Origin: Treponema sp.
GTDB lineage: Bacteria; Spirochaetota; Spirochaetia; Treponematales; Breznakiellaceae
Length of the DNA: 44,421 nucleotides
Reading direction: 5' to 3'
Assembly: GCA_009787835.1 (NCBI GenBank)
Contig: WQSN01000019.1
Span: forward strand, 1 to 44,421
In this document: one piece after another, positions 25,405-33,075 of the stretch
How the letters are laid out: every line of letters starts with the position of its first letter
Numbering within the stretch: position 1 is the stretch's first letter
The notes under the pieces: model-generated
Database searches by the model: none
The model's input: the letters and a program-made list of their open reading frames with translations, nothing else
What the model was told of the DNA's origin: nothing
Position numbers and translations under genes: made by a program

Positions 25405-26952
25405 TTACGGCGTTACACCGCCTGTAACAATTAATCTGCCGTCAGTAGCGGGAACAATAGGTCCTTTTTGCGCTTTGATATATTCGGTTACAGTATACGA
25501 AAGCAACAGGGATACATTGAAACGATCTCCCGCTTTTTTCATTACCTCGTAGCCGTCACCGCCTCCGAGGATATAATCATTGGTGCAGAACCGGTAGGTT
25601 TTATTCGGATCTACAGGCGCGCCTGCGATTGTCAGATCTTTAATCACGCCGCTGCCTACCGTTTTATCAATTGTGTAGCGGACATCGCTTGAAAACTGCG
25701 GAAAGCCGCCGTTACCCTGCGGGATTGTCGCGATAAAATTAAATAATTCGATAATATCAGAACCCGGCATGGAAACAACATAAAGATAATTTTCAAAAGG
25801 CAGAATTGTTAATATATGTTCTGTTGTAATGGGCCCTGCGGGAAGCTCGGCGCGCATGTTTCCGCCGTTATGAAAAGCAAAATCAATCTGCAGATTGCTT
25901 ACGGTTCTGAAAAACCAGACATTCGCGTCTGTTATCATATTGCCAAGCGCGGTTTCCTGATAACGGGTTAAACGGTTGCCGAATATGAAAGTATCCGCCG
26001 CTTCTCCAATTACCGCTTTAAGGGTCGCTCCGGCTTTTTCAATGTAGGGCGCAAGCATTGCCGTAACTTCCGGATCCGGGCCTATCGGAACCGGCGTCCA
26101 AATAAAGTCCGCAAGCTGCCTGCCGCGGATTAATAATTTTCCGTGGCCTACATATTTGCCCCATTCATTCGCGCTTACTATCCATGTCTTTCCCTGAACT
26201 ATCGGCTTATCCATGTAAGTATGGGAATGGCCGTCAATAATTATATCGATTCCCGGAACAGATGCAGCAAGCTCAACAGATGTAACATGATCCGGCATTT
26301 CCTTTACATTCCCAATATGGGTCAGGCCGATTACAATATCCGCCTTTTCAATGTTACGCAAAATGTTAACAACATCCCGTGCGGCTGTAATTTCATTGAT
26401 AAATACAAGTGACTTGTCAGGACTCGCTGTCACAATGGTTCTCAGAGTTGTAATTCCGAAAATGCCAACTGTTATATCGCCGTATTTTTTAATTATATAC
26501 CGGTTGCCGCCAAGATACGCGCCGTTTTGCGTCATGACGTTTGATGTAACAAACGGGAATTTAGCAAGCCTGATCTGCGCGTCAAGTTTTTCCTGATTAC
26601 CGTCAAACTCATGATTGCCGAAAGCGACCGCGTCATAACCCATGATGTTATACGCAAGAATATCCGGCTCCGCGCTGAACATATTTGAAAGGGCGCTTCC
26701 TGTGTTTATATCCCCCGCGTCAAGCAGAAGAACATTCTGATTTACGGCTTTTACCGCTTTTACATACGCCGATATCTCCGCGAGCCCTCCCCTGCCGCCG
26801 CTTGAAAGCGTCGCTCCGTGAAAATCATTTGTGTGAAGCAGCACCAGTTCAATTTCTTTCTCCTGAACGGGAGGCGCTTCCCGCACCGCAGACGCATAAA
26901 CAGCGCCCGTCAGCAGAAACACAGTCAGCAGAAAACTGCATATCCTTTTCAT
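25405..26952 (-). CDS. Secreted 5'-nucleotidase / 2',3'-cyclic phosphodiesterase family (515 aa)
   Basis: A periplasmic metallophosphoesterase that salvages nucleosides and phosphate from nucleotides (UshA/YfkN family). A signal peptide (KRICSFLLTVFLLTGAVYA) ends in a signal-peptidase-I type site. Metal-binding motifs follow: HTNDFHG, LDAGDINTGS, FGNHEFDGN, GLTHIGN and DGHSHTYMD. The C-terminal nucleotidase domain shows ALGNMITDAN, HNGGNMRAELP, ILPFENYL and GGGDGYEVM. Length is typical. Its ATG overlaps the stop of the CNNM-like gene by 4 nt (ATGA at 26949-26952), so the two are coupled. A strong terminator ends the unit. Confidence 0.92.
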   Translation of the reverse strand: MKRICSFLLTVFLLTGAVYASAVREAPPVQEKEIELVLLHTNDFHGATLSSGGRGGLAEISAYVKAVKAVNQNVLLLDAGDINTGSALSNMFSAEPDILAYNIMGYDAVAFGNHEFDGNQEKLDAQIRLAKFPFVTSNVMTQNGAYLGGNRYIIKKYGDITVGIFGITTLRTIVTASPDKSLVFINEITAARDVVNILRNIEKADIVIGLTHIGNVKEMPDHVTSVELAASVPGIDIIIDGHSHTYMDKPIVQGKTWIVSANEWGKYVGHGKLLIRGRQLADFIWTPVPIGPDPEVTAMLAPYIEKAGATLKAVIGEAADTFIFGNRLTRYQETALGNMITDANVWFFRTVSNLQIDFAFHNGGNMRAELPAGPITTEHILTILPFENYLYVVSMPGSDIIELFNFIATIPQGNGGFPQFSSDVRYTIDKTVGSGVIKDLTIAGAPVDPNKTYRFCTNDYILGGGDGYEVMKKAGDRFNVSLLLSYTVTEYIKAQKGPIVPATDGRLIVTGGVTP

Positions 26953-28319
26953 AAATTTTCTCCTTCTGATAATTTTTTTATTTCATCCGTTTTAAAAGCG
27001 GAACTAACGATGACTTTCACTTCCATGACGCGCTGCCGCGATACTTTTGTAACGCGGACTGTAAGATAATGCCATTTTAATTTTTCTCCGGCCCTCGGCA
27101 ATCTTCCCAGAGTTTCCATTATCCAGTTCGCAACTGTCGTGCCGGGAGGAGTATAGTCATTTTCATGACCGGCGGGAGTTTCACCTGCGTTATGCGCAAT
27201 TCCATCCGTTATTGTTTTCAGCATATCCTGAAAGTTAACGCTTCCCAGAACCCTGAAGCTGCCGTCTGCTGATTTTTTGACAGGAACCACAACCTCGTCA
27301 TGCTCATCCCAGATTTCTCCTACCAGCTCTTCTATTATATCCTCTATTGTTACAACTCCAATAGTGCCGCCGTGCTCGTCCACAACAACCGCCATGTGCG
27401 ACTGTTTTTCCTGCAATGTTTTAAGGAGCCTGGAAATCTTGATGTATTTAGTAATAAAGACAACCGGCTTTACAATCTGCGCTGGGCTTTTTAAACCCTT
27501 CATAACTTCATGGTAAAAATCCTTTAAAAGAATAATGCCTGTAATGTTGTCAATTGAATCCTGATAAACAGGTATCCTGGAAAAACCGGTTTGAACAAAT
27601 ATGCTGTCAATTTCCTCAACAGTGCTTGTTATGGAAACAGCCTCGACATCAATACGCGGAGTAAAAATTTCTGAAGCCTTCATGTCGTCAAATCCGATTG
27701 CCTGGCGAATCATATGTTCTTCATGAATGTTTATGCCTCCCTCCTGCCTTACTTCCCCCACAAATGTTAAAAGTTCATCTTCAGTTGTAGCGCGGTCCGT
27801 TTTTACAGGAAAAATAATCATCAAGAATTTTTTCCATGCTGTTGTGACAAAAAGAACAGGCGTTAACAGAAAAACAAAAAAACGTAACAGCGGCGCGGCG
27901 CTGATTGCTGTCTGTTCTGGAATTTCCTTTGCGAGAACTTTGGGCGAAATATCACAGAACAGCATGAGCAGAACGGTCATCACAAGAGTCGCGATACTGA
28001 CTCCTGACGGTCCGAAGATGCTGATAAAAAGAGCGGTCGCGATAGACGCTGAAGCGACATTAACCGCATTATTCCCGATGAGAACTGTAGAAAGAACCTT
28101 GTCATACGTTTCAAGCATTTTCAGGGCCAGACGCGCCCGCCTGCTTTTAACGGAGAGATTTTTTAATTTAATGCGATTTAGTGACGAATAAGACATCTCA
28201 CATGCGGAGAAAAAAACGGAAAAACAGAGCAATGTAACAAGCCCAATGATCATGGGAATGGAGTTTGTTTCAGTAATATGCGTCACAATTTGTTCCGCTT
28301 CTTGCTCAAGATCATCCAT
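26949..28319 (-). CDS. CNNM/CorC-family membrane protein (DUF21-CBS-CorC, 456 aa)
   Basis: A membrane protein of the CNNM/HlyC-CorC group, linked to magnesium or cobalt export. A DUF21 membrane domain (about residues 20-190, with FFSACEMSYSSLNRIK) is followed by two CBS domains (ITGIILLKDFYHEV; VVVDEHGGTIGVVTIEDI) and a CorC_HlyC C-terminal domain (LGRLPRAGEKLKWHYL). The chosen ATG, 28319, begins 8 nt after the 3' end of tRNA-Cys on the same strand, with only TATAATTT between and no Shine-Dalgarno. An internal Met23 also lacks one. Transcription therefore probably comes from the tRNA promoter, and processing would leave an 8-nt leader. The old name haemolysin C is misleading. Confidence 0.9.
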   Translation of the reverse strand: MDDLEQEAEQIVTHITETNSIPMIIGLVTLLCFSVFFSACEMSYSSLNRIKLKNLSVKSRRARLALKMLETYDKVLSTVLIGNNAVNVASASIATALFISIFGPSGVSIATLVMTVLLMLFCDISPKVLAKEIPEQTAISAAPLLRFFVFLLTPVLFVTTAWKKFLMIIFPVKTDRATTEDELLTFVGEVRQEGGINIHEEHMIRQAIGFDDMKASEIFTPRIDVEAVSITSTVEEIDSIFVQTGFSRIPVYQDSIDNITGIILLKDFYHEVMKGLKSPAQIVKPVVFITKYIKISRLLKTLQEKQSHMAVVVDEHGGTIGVVTIEDIIEELVGEIWDEHDEVVVPVKKSADGSFRVLGSVNFQDMLKTITDGIAHNAGETPAGHENDYTPPGTTVANWIMETLGRLPRAGEKLKWHYLTVRVTKVSRQRVMEVKVIVSSAFKTDEIKKLSEGENL

Positions 28320-28327
28320 AAATTATA

Positions 28328-28399
28328 AGGCGCCGATCAGAATCGAACTGATGCATAACGGTTTTGCAGACCGCTCCCTTACCGCTTGGGTACGGCGCC
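28328..28399 (-). tRNA. tRNA-Cys (anticodon GCA)
   Basis: Reading minus: acceptor GGCGCCG/CGGCGCC, D stem CCC/GGG, anticodon stem GCGGT/ACCGT (one G-U) with loop CTGCAAA, T stem ATCAG/CTGAT with loop TTCGATT, and discriminator U as expected for Cys. CCA is not encoded. The CNNM-like gene starts 8 nt downstream. Confidence 0.97.
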
Positions 28400-28411
28400 A
28401 CAGCCTTTATC

Positions 28412-28440
28412 ACGTTAAATTAAGAGGGGAAAAAAGTCAA
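28412..28440 (-). promoter_or_regulatory. Promoter of tRNA-Cys and the downstream operon
   Basis: On the minus strand TTGACT (plus 28435-28440), a 17-nt spacer and TAACGT (plus 28412-28417), 12 nt before the tRNA. It has the same layout as the tRNA-Asp promoter. Confidence 0.65.
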
Positions 28441-28521
28441 GTACGGGAAAAATGGACATATTTTTAGGAAAATAACCGCATAAAACGCAATGCATGAATA
28501 TGGGAATTAATATAAAAACTG

Positions 28522-31503
28522 TTATTCCAGCGGATTCCAGGAAGGCAGTGCGCTGTCGCGCCTGAAAAAAGTGTCAAGCGCGCTCTCGCTGAAAAATCTG
28601 GTATAAATATCACCGCCGCCTTCCTGCTGCCTTGTTTCTGTAATGGGTCCGGAAGCTGAAGATGGAGAAACATGCTCCTCCTGTGCGGTATGGCCATCAG
28701 GCAAATATTGATTTACTGTATCAGGAAACGCCCTGCTTTCAGGTCCAGTGTTCTGCGTTCCCGGCGGCGTATCTCCTGGATTGATGTTATGATCAGGTTC
28801 CATTATCTGGGGAGTATATGACTGTAATTCATAAGTCCACTGCGTATCTGTCTGCGGCGCAATATCATCAAACAGAAGATAATTTGACATGTTATCAGGC
28901 GGAGTATAAATTGCGGGCATTTCATCATCAAGCAGAGGATTGCTGAATAATGAAGACGACGGCACAGAAGCGCGCGGATATGTATTGCCGTATGATAGCG
29001 GCCTCTGGCCTGACTGCGGACCGAGAATCTCAGCCAGCAAATCCTGCGGCAACTGAGGCATTGAAAGGGAACTTAGAAAAGCGTCTTCGCCAAGGCTTCC
29101 GAACGGCATGGTGTTAACTGAAATTCTGCTCTGATACGGAGAAGACGGCGTGTGTATTTCACAGTATTGCGATGGCTGCGTTCCTTCAATAAAGGGAAGA
29201 GTCACTTCACCTTCGTTGCACGCGCTGGTCCTTAAGAATCCCGATTTGGCGCAGACTGAGACTTCAACAATGCCGGAAGACGGTTTTTGGAAGTCTTTGC
29301 GGGGAAGCCCCTGGTGAATTTCACGCATATAATCAGCCCAGACAGGACCTGACAAAGTAGCGCCTGTAAGCTCGACACCTAACGAATTTCCGGGCTTGTC
29401 AAAACCAAACCATACGGCAGTTGTGTAATAGGGGCTGAATCCTATCGCCCACGCGTCTGCCCAGTTCTGAACTGTTCCTGTCTTGCCTGCCATTGGCATT
29501 CTGTACGCTCTGTTATTTTCATCCCTGAATGTAAACTTGGCTCCCCAGGCGGAACTGCTCGCAAGAGAGCCGATTTCGACAGTCTTTTCCAGCATCTTTG
29601 TCATAACATACGCGTTTTGCTGGCTTACAATCTGAATATTGTTTCCCATGCGCCTCTGGCGCTGCCTGAGTTCCCTTTCAACATCAAATACCACGCGGCC
29701 GTTACGGTCTTCAACTGTGCGTATCGCGATTGGCGTAACATCGCGCCCGCTGTTGGCAAAAACCGATAATGCCCTTGCCATTGTTAAGGGCGAAGTGGAC
29801 ATGATGCCAAGTCCAAGCGGATAAATGCGCGGGAAAGTGCGGCGAATCTGCGCAGGATCTGTTATGTCCATAAGAGCGGAAGCCCTGTTAATGGCGGCGT
29901 CAAAACCGATAGAATCCAGAATTTTTAATGACGGAATATTTATGGAATGAGCCAGCGCGTAATAAAGCAATACCGGCCCTTTCCATTCGCCCCTGAAATT
30001 CAGCGGAATGTAGGGCGTGCCGTCTTCATTGTGAAATACCATCGGAACATCGTAAATCAAGGTAGATGCGTTGAATTTCCCGCTGTCAATCGCGGCTGAA
30101 TAATACAAAGGCTTAAACGTGGAACCCGGCTGCAGATTACCCTGAGTCGCCCTTATTAACTGATTGGACTCATCATATTTTGATCCGCCGAAAATGGCTG
30201 TTATATAACCGGTTTCATGTTCAAGAGAGATAAGAGCGCCTTCTACAACATTCTGCTCGGTGTTTGTTCTCATCTGCGCGAAACCTCTTCCTGTAATATC
30301 CTTAAGCTCAGGAATACCGAAGGCAAGGGCCGCCATGTCTACAATAGGGTTAATCGTTCTTGTATAACGCGATACCGCTTTTATCGCGTTCTGCTCATTT
30401 GCGGTAGCGCGGATATCGGTAAAATCAAAAAAGAGGGTTAATAAATCCACGATTGGAATGTATGTCCGCTCTGCCTGCACAATGCTTCTTCTGTTGGAAA
30501 GGGCGAACTGCCTGTTGGCTTTTTCAAGACCTTCAGCCATAAATTTTTCGGCCGCTGTCTGGTGGGCAAGATCCAGCGTTGTATGCACAATATAACCGTC
30601 CCGGTAGTAATCCATTGTGCCGTACATTAATACTTCCAGTTCGCGCCTGACATACTCGCTGAACCATGGCGCAAGATCTTCGCGATCATAGTACGCCGCG
30701 ACAGAAGCCCGCGTCCAGTCGAAATTATCCCAGAACTCGGCAAATGAAACTTCTATATCTTCCTTACTCGCGTAACCAAGTTCAACCATTTTTTCAAGCA
30801 CAAAGTACTGCCTGTTCATCGCTTCATTTGGATTGTTAATTGGATTGAAACGGCTGGGACCAGAAAGTAAAACAGCCAGAACGGCGGCTTCCGCAAGGCT
30901 TACTTCGCTTGCGCTGTGACCAAAGAAATATTTACTTGCGGTCTCAACTCCGTAAGTGCCCGGTCCCATGGGCATATAGTTAAGGTAAATTTCAAGTATC
31001 TCATTTTTTGTATAACGCCTTTCAATCTGGAAAGACCACCACAGTTCCCTAATCTTCCGCCATATTGTAAATTCGCTGCGGTCGGCATAAAGAGTGCCTG
31101 CTACCTGCTGGGTAATTGTAGAGCCTCCGCCTGCATAATTTCCGGTAAGATATCCTACAGCGGCGCGAACAATTGCGCGTATGCTAAAACCTCTGTGATT
31201 GAAAAAATCAGGATCTTCACGGGCGAGAACAGCGTTAATCAAATGCCTGGGCAGTTCAGTTAAAGAAACAAGTTCGCGTTTTTCATCAGATGCGAACTCT
31301 GTAACAAGAGTGCCGTGTACATCCAATAATTTGGTGGGAAGAGCCGGCGCGAATTCGGCGAAATTTTCACTGTTTCTAATATTCGCGGTTTCAGCGAGCG
31401 TAAGGCCAAGACCGATACCTATAGTAGCCATAAGTATTATTGTTAATGCCGCGATAAATTTTATAAATAATCCGGAAAGAATGCTTGTGCCGTTTTTTCC
31501 CAT
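28522..31503 (-). CDS. Class A penicillin-binding protein (GT51 glycosyltransferase + transpeptidase, 993 aa)
   Basis: A bifunctional peptidoglycan synthase anchored by one N-terminal transmembrane helix (about 9-33). The glycosyltransferase domain carries AREDPDFFNHRG (catalytic Glu96), GGGSTITQQVAGTLY and ERRYTKNEILEIYLN. The transpeptidase has GSTFKP (Ser461), HSINIPSLK (SxN motif) and AGKTGTVQN (KTG). The last ~190 residues form a long Pro/Ser/Gln-rich tail that is unlike a standard PBP1A end and may be disordered. ATG 31503 has no Shine-Dalgarno; a TTGACG / TAGTCT promoter would start RNA at or next to the ATG. The following 120-nt gap to tRNA-Cys shows no clear terminator. Confidence 0.93.
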   Translation of the reverse strand: MGKNGTSILSGLFIKFIAALTIILMATIGIGLGLTLAETANIRNSENFAEFAPALPTKLLDVHGTLVTEFASDEKRELVSLTELPRHLINAVLAREDPDFFNHRGFSIRAIVRAAVGYLTGNYAGGGSTITQQVAGTLYADRSEFTIWRKIRELWWSFQIERRYTKNEILEIYLNYMPMGPGTYGVETASKYFFGHSASEVSLAEAAVLAVLLSGPSRFNPINNPNEAMNRQYFVLEKMVELGYASKEDIEVSFAEFWDNFDWTRASVAAYYDREDLAPWFSEYVRRELEVLMYGTMDYYRDGYIVHTTLDLAHQTAAEKFMAEGLEKANRQFALSNRRSIVQAERTYIPIVDLLTLFFDFTDIRATANEQNAIKAVSRYTRTINPIVDMAALAFGIPELKDITGRGFAQMRTNTEQNVVEGALISLEHETGYITAIFGGSKYDESNQLIRATQGNLQPGSTFKPLYYSAAIDSGKFNASTLIYDVPMVFHNEDGTPYIPLNFRGEWKGPVLLYYALAHSINIPSLKILDSIGFDAAINRASALMDITDPAQIRRTFPRIYPLGLGIMSTSPLTMARALSVFANSGRDVTPIAIRTVEDRNGRVVFDVERELRQRQRRMGNNIQIVSQQNAYVMTKMLEKTVEIGSLASSSAWGAKFTFRDENNRAYRMPMAGKTGTVQNWADAWAIGFSPYYTTAVWFGFDKPGNSLGVELTGATLSGPVWADYMREIHQGLPRKDFQKPSSGIVEVSVCAKSGFLRTSACNEGEVTLPFIEGTQPSQYCEIHTPSSPYQSRISVNTMPFGSLGEDAFLSSLSMPQLPQDLLAEILGPQSGQRPLSYGNTYPRASVPSSSLFSNPLLDDEMPAIYTPPDNMSNYLLFDDIAPQTDTQWTYELQSYTPQIMEPDHNINPGDTPPGTQNTGPESRAFPDTVNQYLPDGHTAQEEHVSPSSASGPITETRQQEGGGDIYTRFFSESALDTFFRRDSALPSWNPLE

Positions 31504-31509
31504 GTTTAA

Positions 31510-31538
31510 AGACTAATGAACTTAAGTTTTTACGTCAA
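31510..31538 (-). promoter_or_regulatory. Candidate promoter giving a leaderless PBP message
   Basis: On the minus strand TTGACG (plus 31533-31538), a 17-nt spacer and TAGTCT (plus 31510-31515). Six bases separate the -10 from the A of the ATG, so initiation at the usual distance would fall on the start codon. Confidence 0.4.
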
Positions 31539-31589
31539 GTAAGGATATACCAAAAGTAATTCAATGCGCGCGTTTATGAATTAATAAAG

Positions 31590-33008
31590 TTATGTAACGC
31601 CCGCGGCGGAATTTAATTCTTTATTTTTCTTTAATTTCCTGAGTTCAAAGATGATAAAGGCGCCTGTAACAAAAAAGGCGAAGCCGTCGGCTACGGGAGC
31701 TGCGATAATCACGCCCCACAATCCCCATAATCTGCCGAAAATCAAAATGCACGGAATGAGTGCTATGCACTGCCTGAGCATTGAAAGAAAAATTGATATT
31801 TTCGGACGGCCTGTAACGACAAAAAGGTTAGTTGAAACTATCTGGAAACCAGAAAGCGGCAAAAGCAGCATCATAATCCGCATTGCCCTTGGAGCGAAGT
31901 ACATCAGGGCATCGCTGCCGTCAGGTGAAAATATTTTTATAAGCTGAACAGGAAAAAGCATAACCACGGTAAACCCGATTATACATATTGAAGAAGCGGC
32001 GGCTATCGCGCCCAGATATGCACGTAACACACGGTCAAATTTCCTGGCTCCGTAATTAAAACCCAATAAAGGCTGCGCTCCCTGATTAATGCCGAAGACC
32101 GGCATTAGTATAAGCATTAAAACTGCTCCTACTATGTTCATTCCGGAAAGCGCGACGTCTCCCCCGTTTGACACTCCAAGGGAATCAGCTCCGTACCAGC
32201 CTACGCTTGTATTGTTTAAAAGCTGAACTGCGGACATCATAAACTGAAGCAGAAACTGCGCTGAACCAAAAGCCATTATCTGCATAATAACGGCGGGTTT
32301 CGGTTTGAATCTGGATAGATTCAGTTTAACGGCCGCCTTTTTGCTCATGGCGAAAAATAGTATATAAACAGTTACTGTAAACTGGGAAACAACAGTCGCC
32401 CATGCCGCTCCCTGCACTCCCCAGCGGAACACAAGGATAAAAAGGGCGTCAAAAACAATGTTTAACACCGCTCCCAGAATCATTCCTATCATGGTAATAG
32501 CAGGAAATCCCTGCGCTCTTGTACAGTGGGACAGGCCGAAACTTAACAGAAAAAACACTATGCCATAAAGCGTTATGCGAAAATATTCCCTGGCGTAACC
32601 CAGCGCTTCGCTTCCTTCCGCCGCTCCCATAAGCGATAAAACGGGATCAAGGAAAATCAGAGTGAATGTCATGATCAAAAGCCCGGCGCTTATCAGCAGA
32701 AAGAAACAATGATTAAGGGCGTTCTGCGCTTCTTCGCGCCTTCCCTGTCCCAGCCGCATGGAGATCATGTTGGCGGCTCCAATGCCGAACAACATCGCGA
32801 ACGCCATGCCGACTGTCATAAGCGGCATAACAAGCGATATTCCTCCAAGGGCGATTTCATTCACTGCCTGTCCGATAAAAATACGATCTACCACATTGTA
32901 AAGGGCATTGCATAACATCCCGGTAATCGCGGGAATGGAATATTGAAGCAGTAGCCTTGAAATAGGTTCCGTTCCAAGCCTTCCTGCCGCGTCAATTTTT
33001 TGTTGCAT
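31590..33008 (-). CDS. MATE-family multidrug efflux transporter (472 aa)
   Basis: An inner-membrane antiporter of about 12 helices that exports cationic or drug-like compounds with sodium or protons. The N-terminal signature (GTEPISRLLLQYSIPAITG, VDRIFIGQAVNEIALGG) and the second-half repeat (GINQGAQPLLGFNYGARKF, RPKISIFLSMLRQ) are typical. Length is normal. ATG 33008 follows GGAG. It is the last of three co-directional transporter-like genes; substrate is unknown. Confidence 0.93.
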   Translation of the reverse strand: MQQKIDAAGRLGTEPISRLLLQYSIPAITGMLCNALYNVVDRIFIGQAVNEIALGGISLVMPLMTVGMAFAMLFGIGAANMISMRLGQGRREEAQNALNHCFFLLISAGLLIMTFTLIFLDPVLSLMGAAEGSEALGYAREYFRITLYGIVFFLLSFGLSHCTRAQGFPAITMIGMILGAVLNIVFDALFILVFRWGVQGAAWATVVSQFTVTVYILFFAMSKKAAVKLNLSRFKPKPAVIMQIMAFGSAQFLLQFMMSAVQLLNNTSVGWYGADSLGVSNGGDVALSGMNIVGAVLMLILMPVFGINQGAQPLLGFNYGARKFDRVLRAYLGAIAAASSICIIGFTVVMLFPVQLIKIFSPDGSDALMYFAPRAMRIMMLLLPLSGFQIVSTNLFVVTGRPKISIFLSMLRQCIALIPCILIFGRLWGLWGVIIAAPVADGFAFFVTGAFIIFELRKLKKNKELNSAAGVT

Positions 33009-33075
33009 TCAAATCTCCATATAAAATTTTATAACAGCAGGGTTCACGCAAACCGGCGAAAATAATATAAATATT

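Noticed and set aside
25405-26952. Lipoprotein status for the 5'-nucleotidase
   Set aside because: The signal peptide has no Cys at the cleavage site; it looks like signal peptidase I cleavage after VYASA-type residues.
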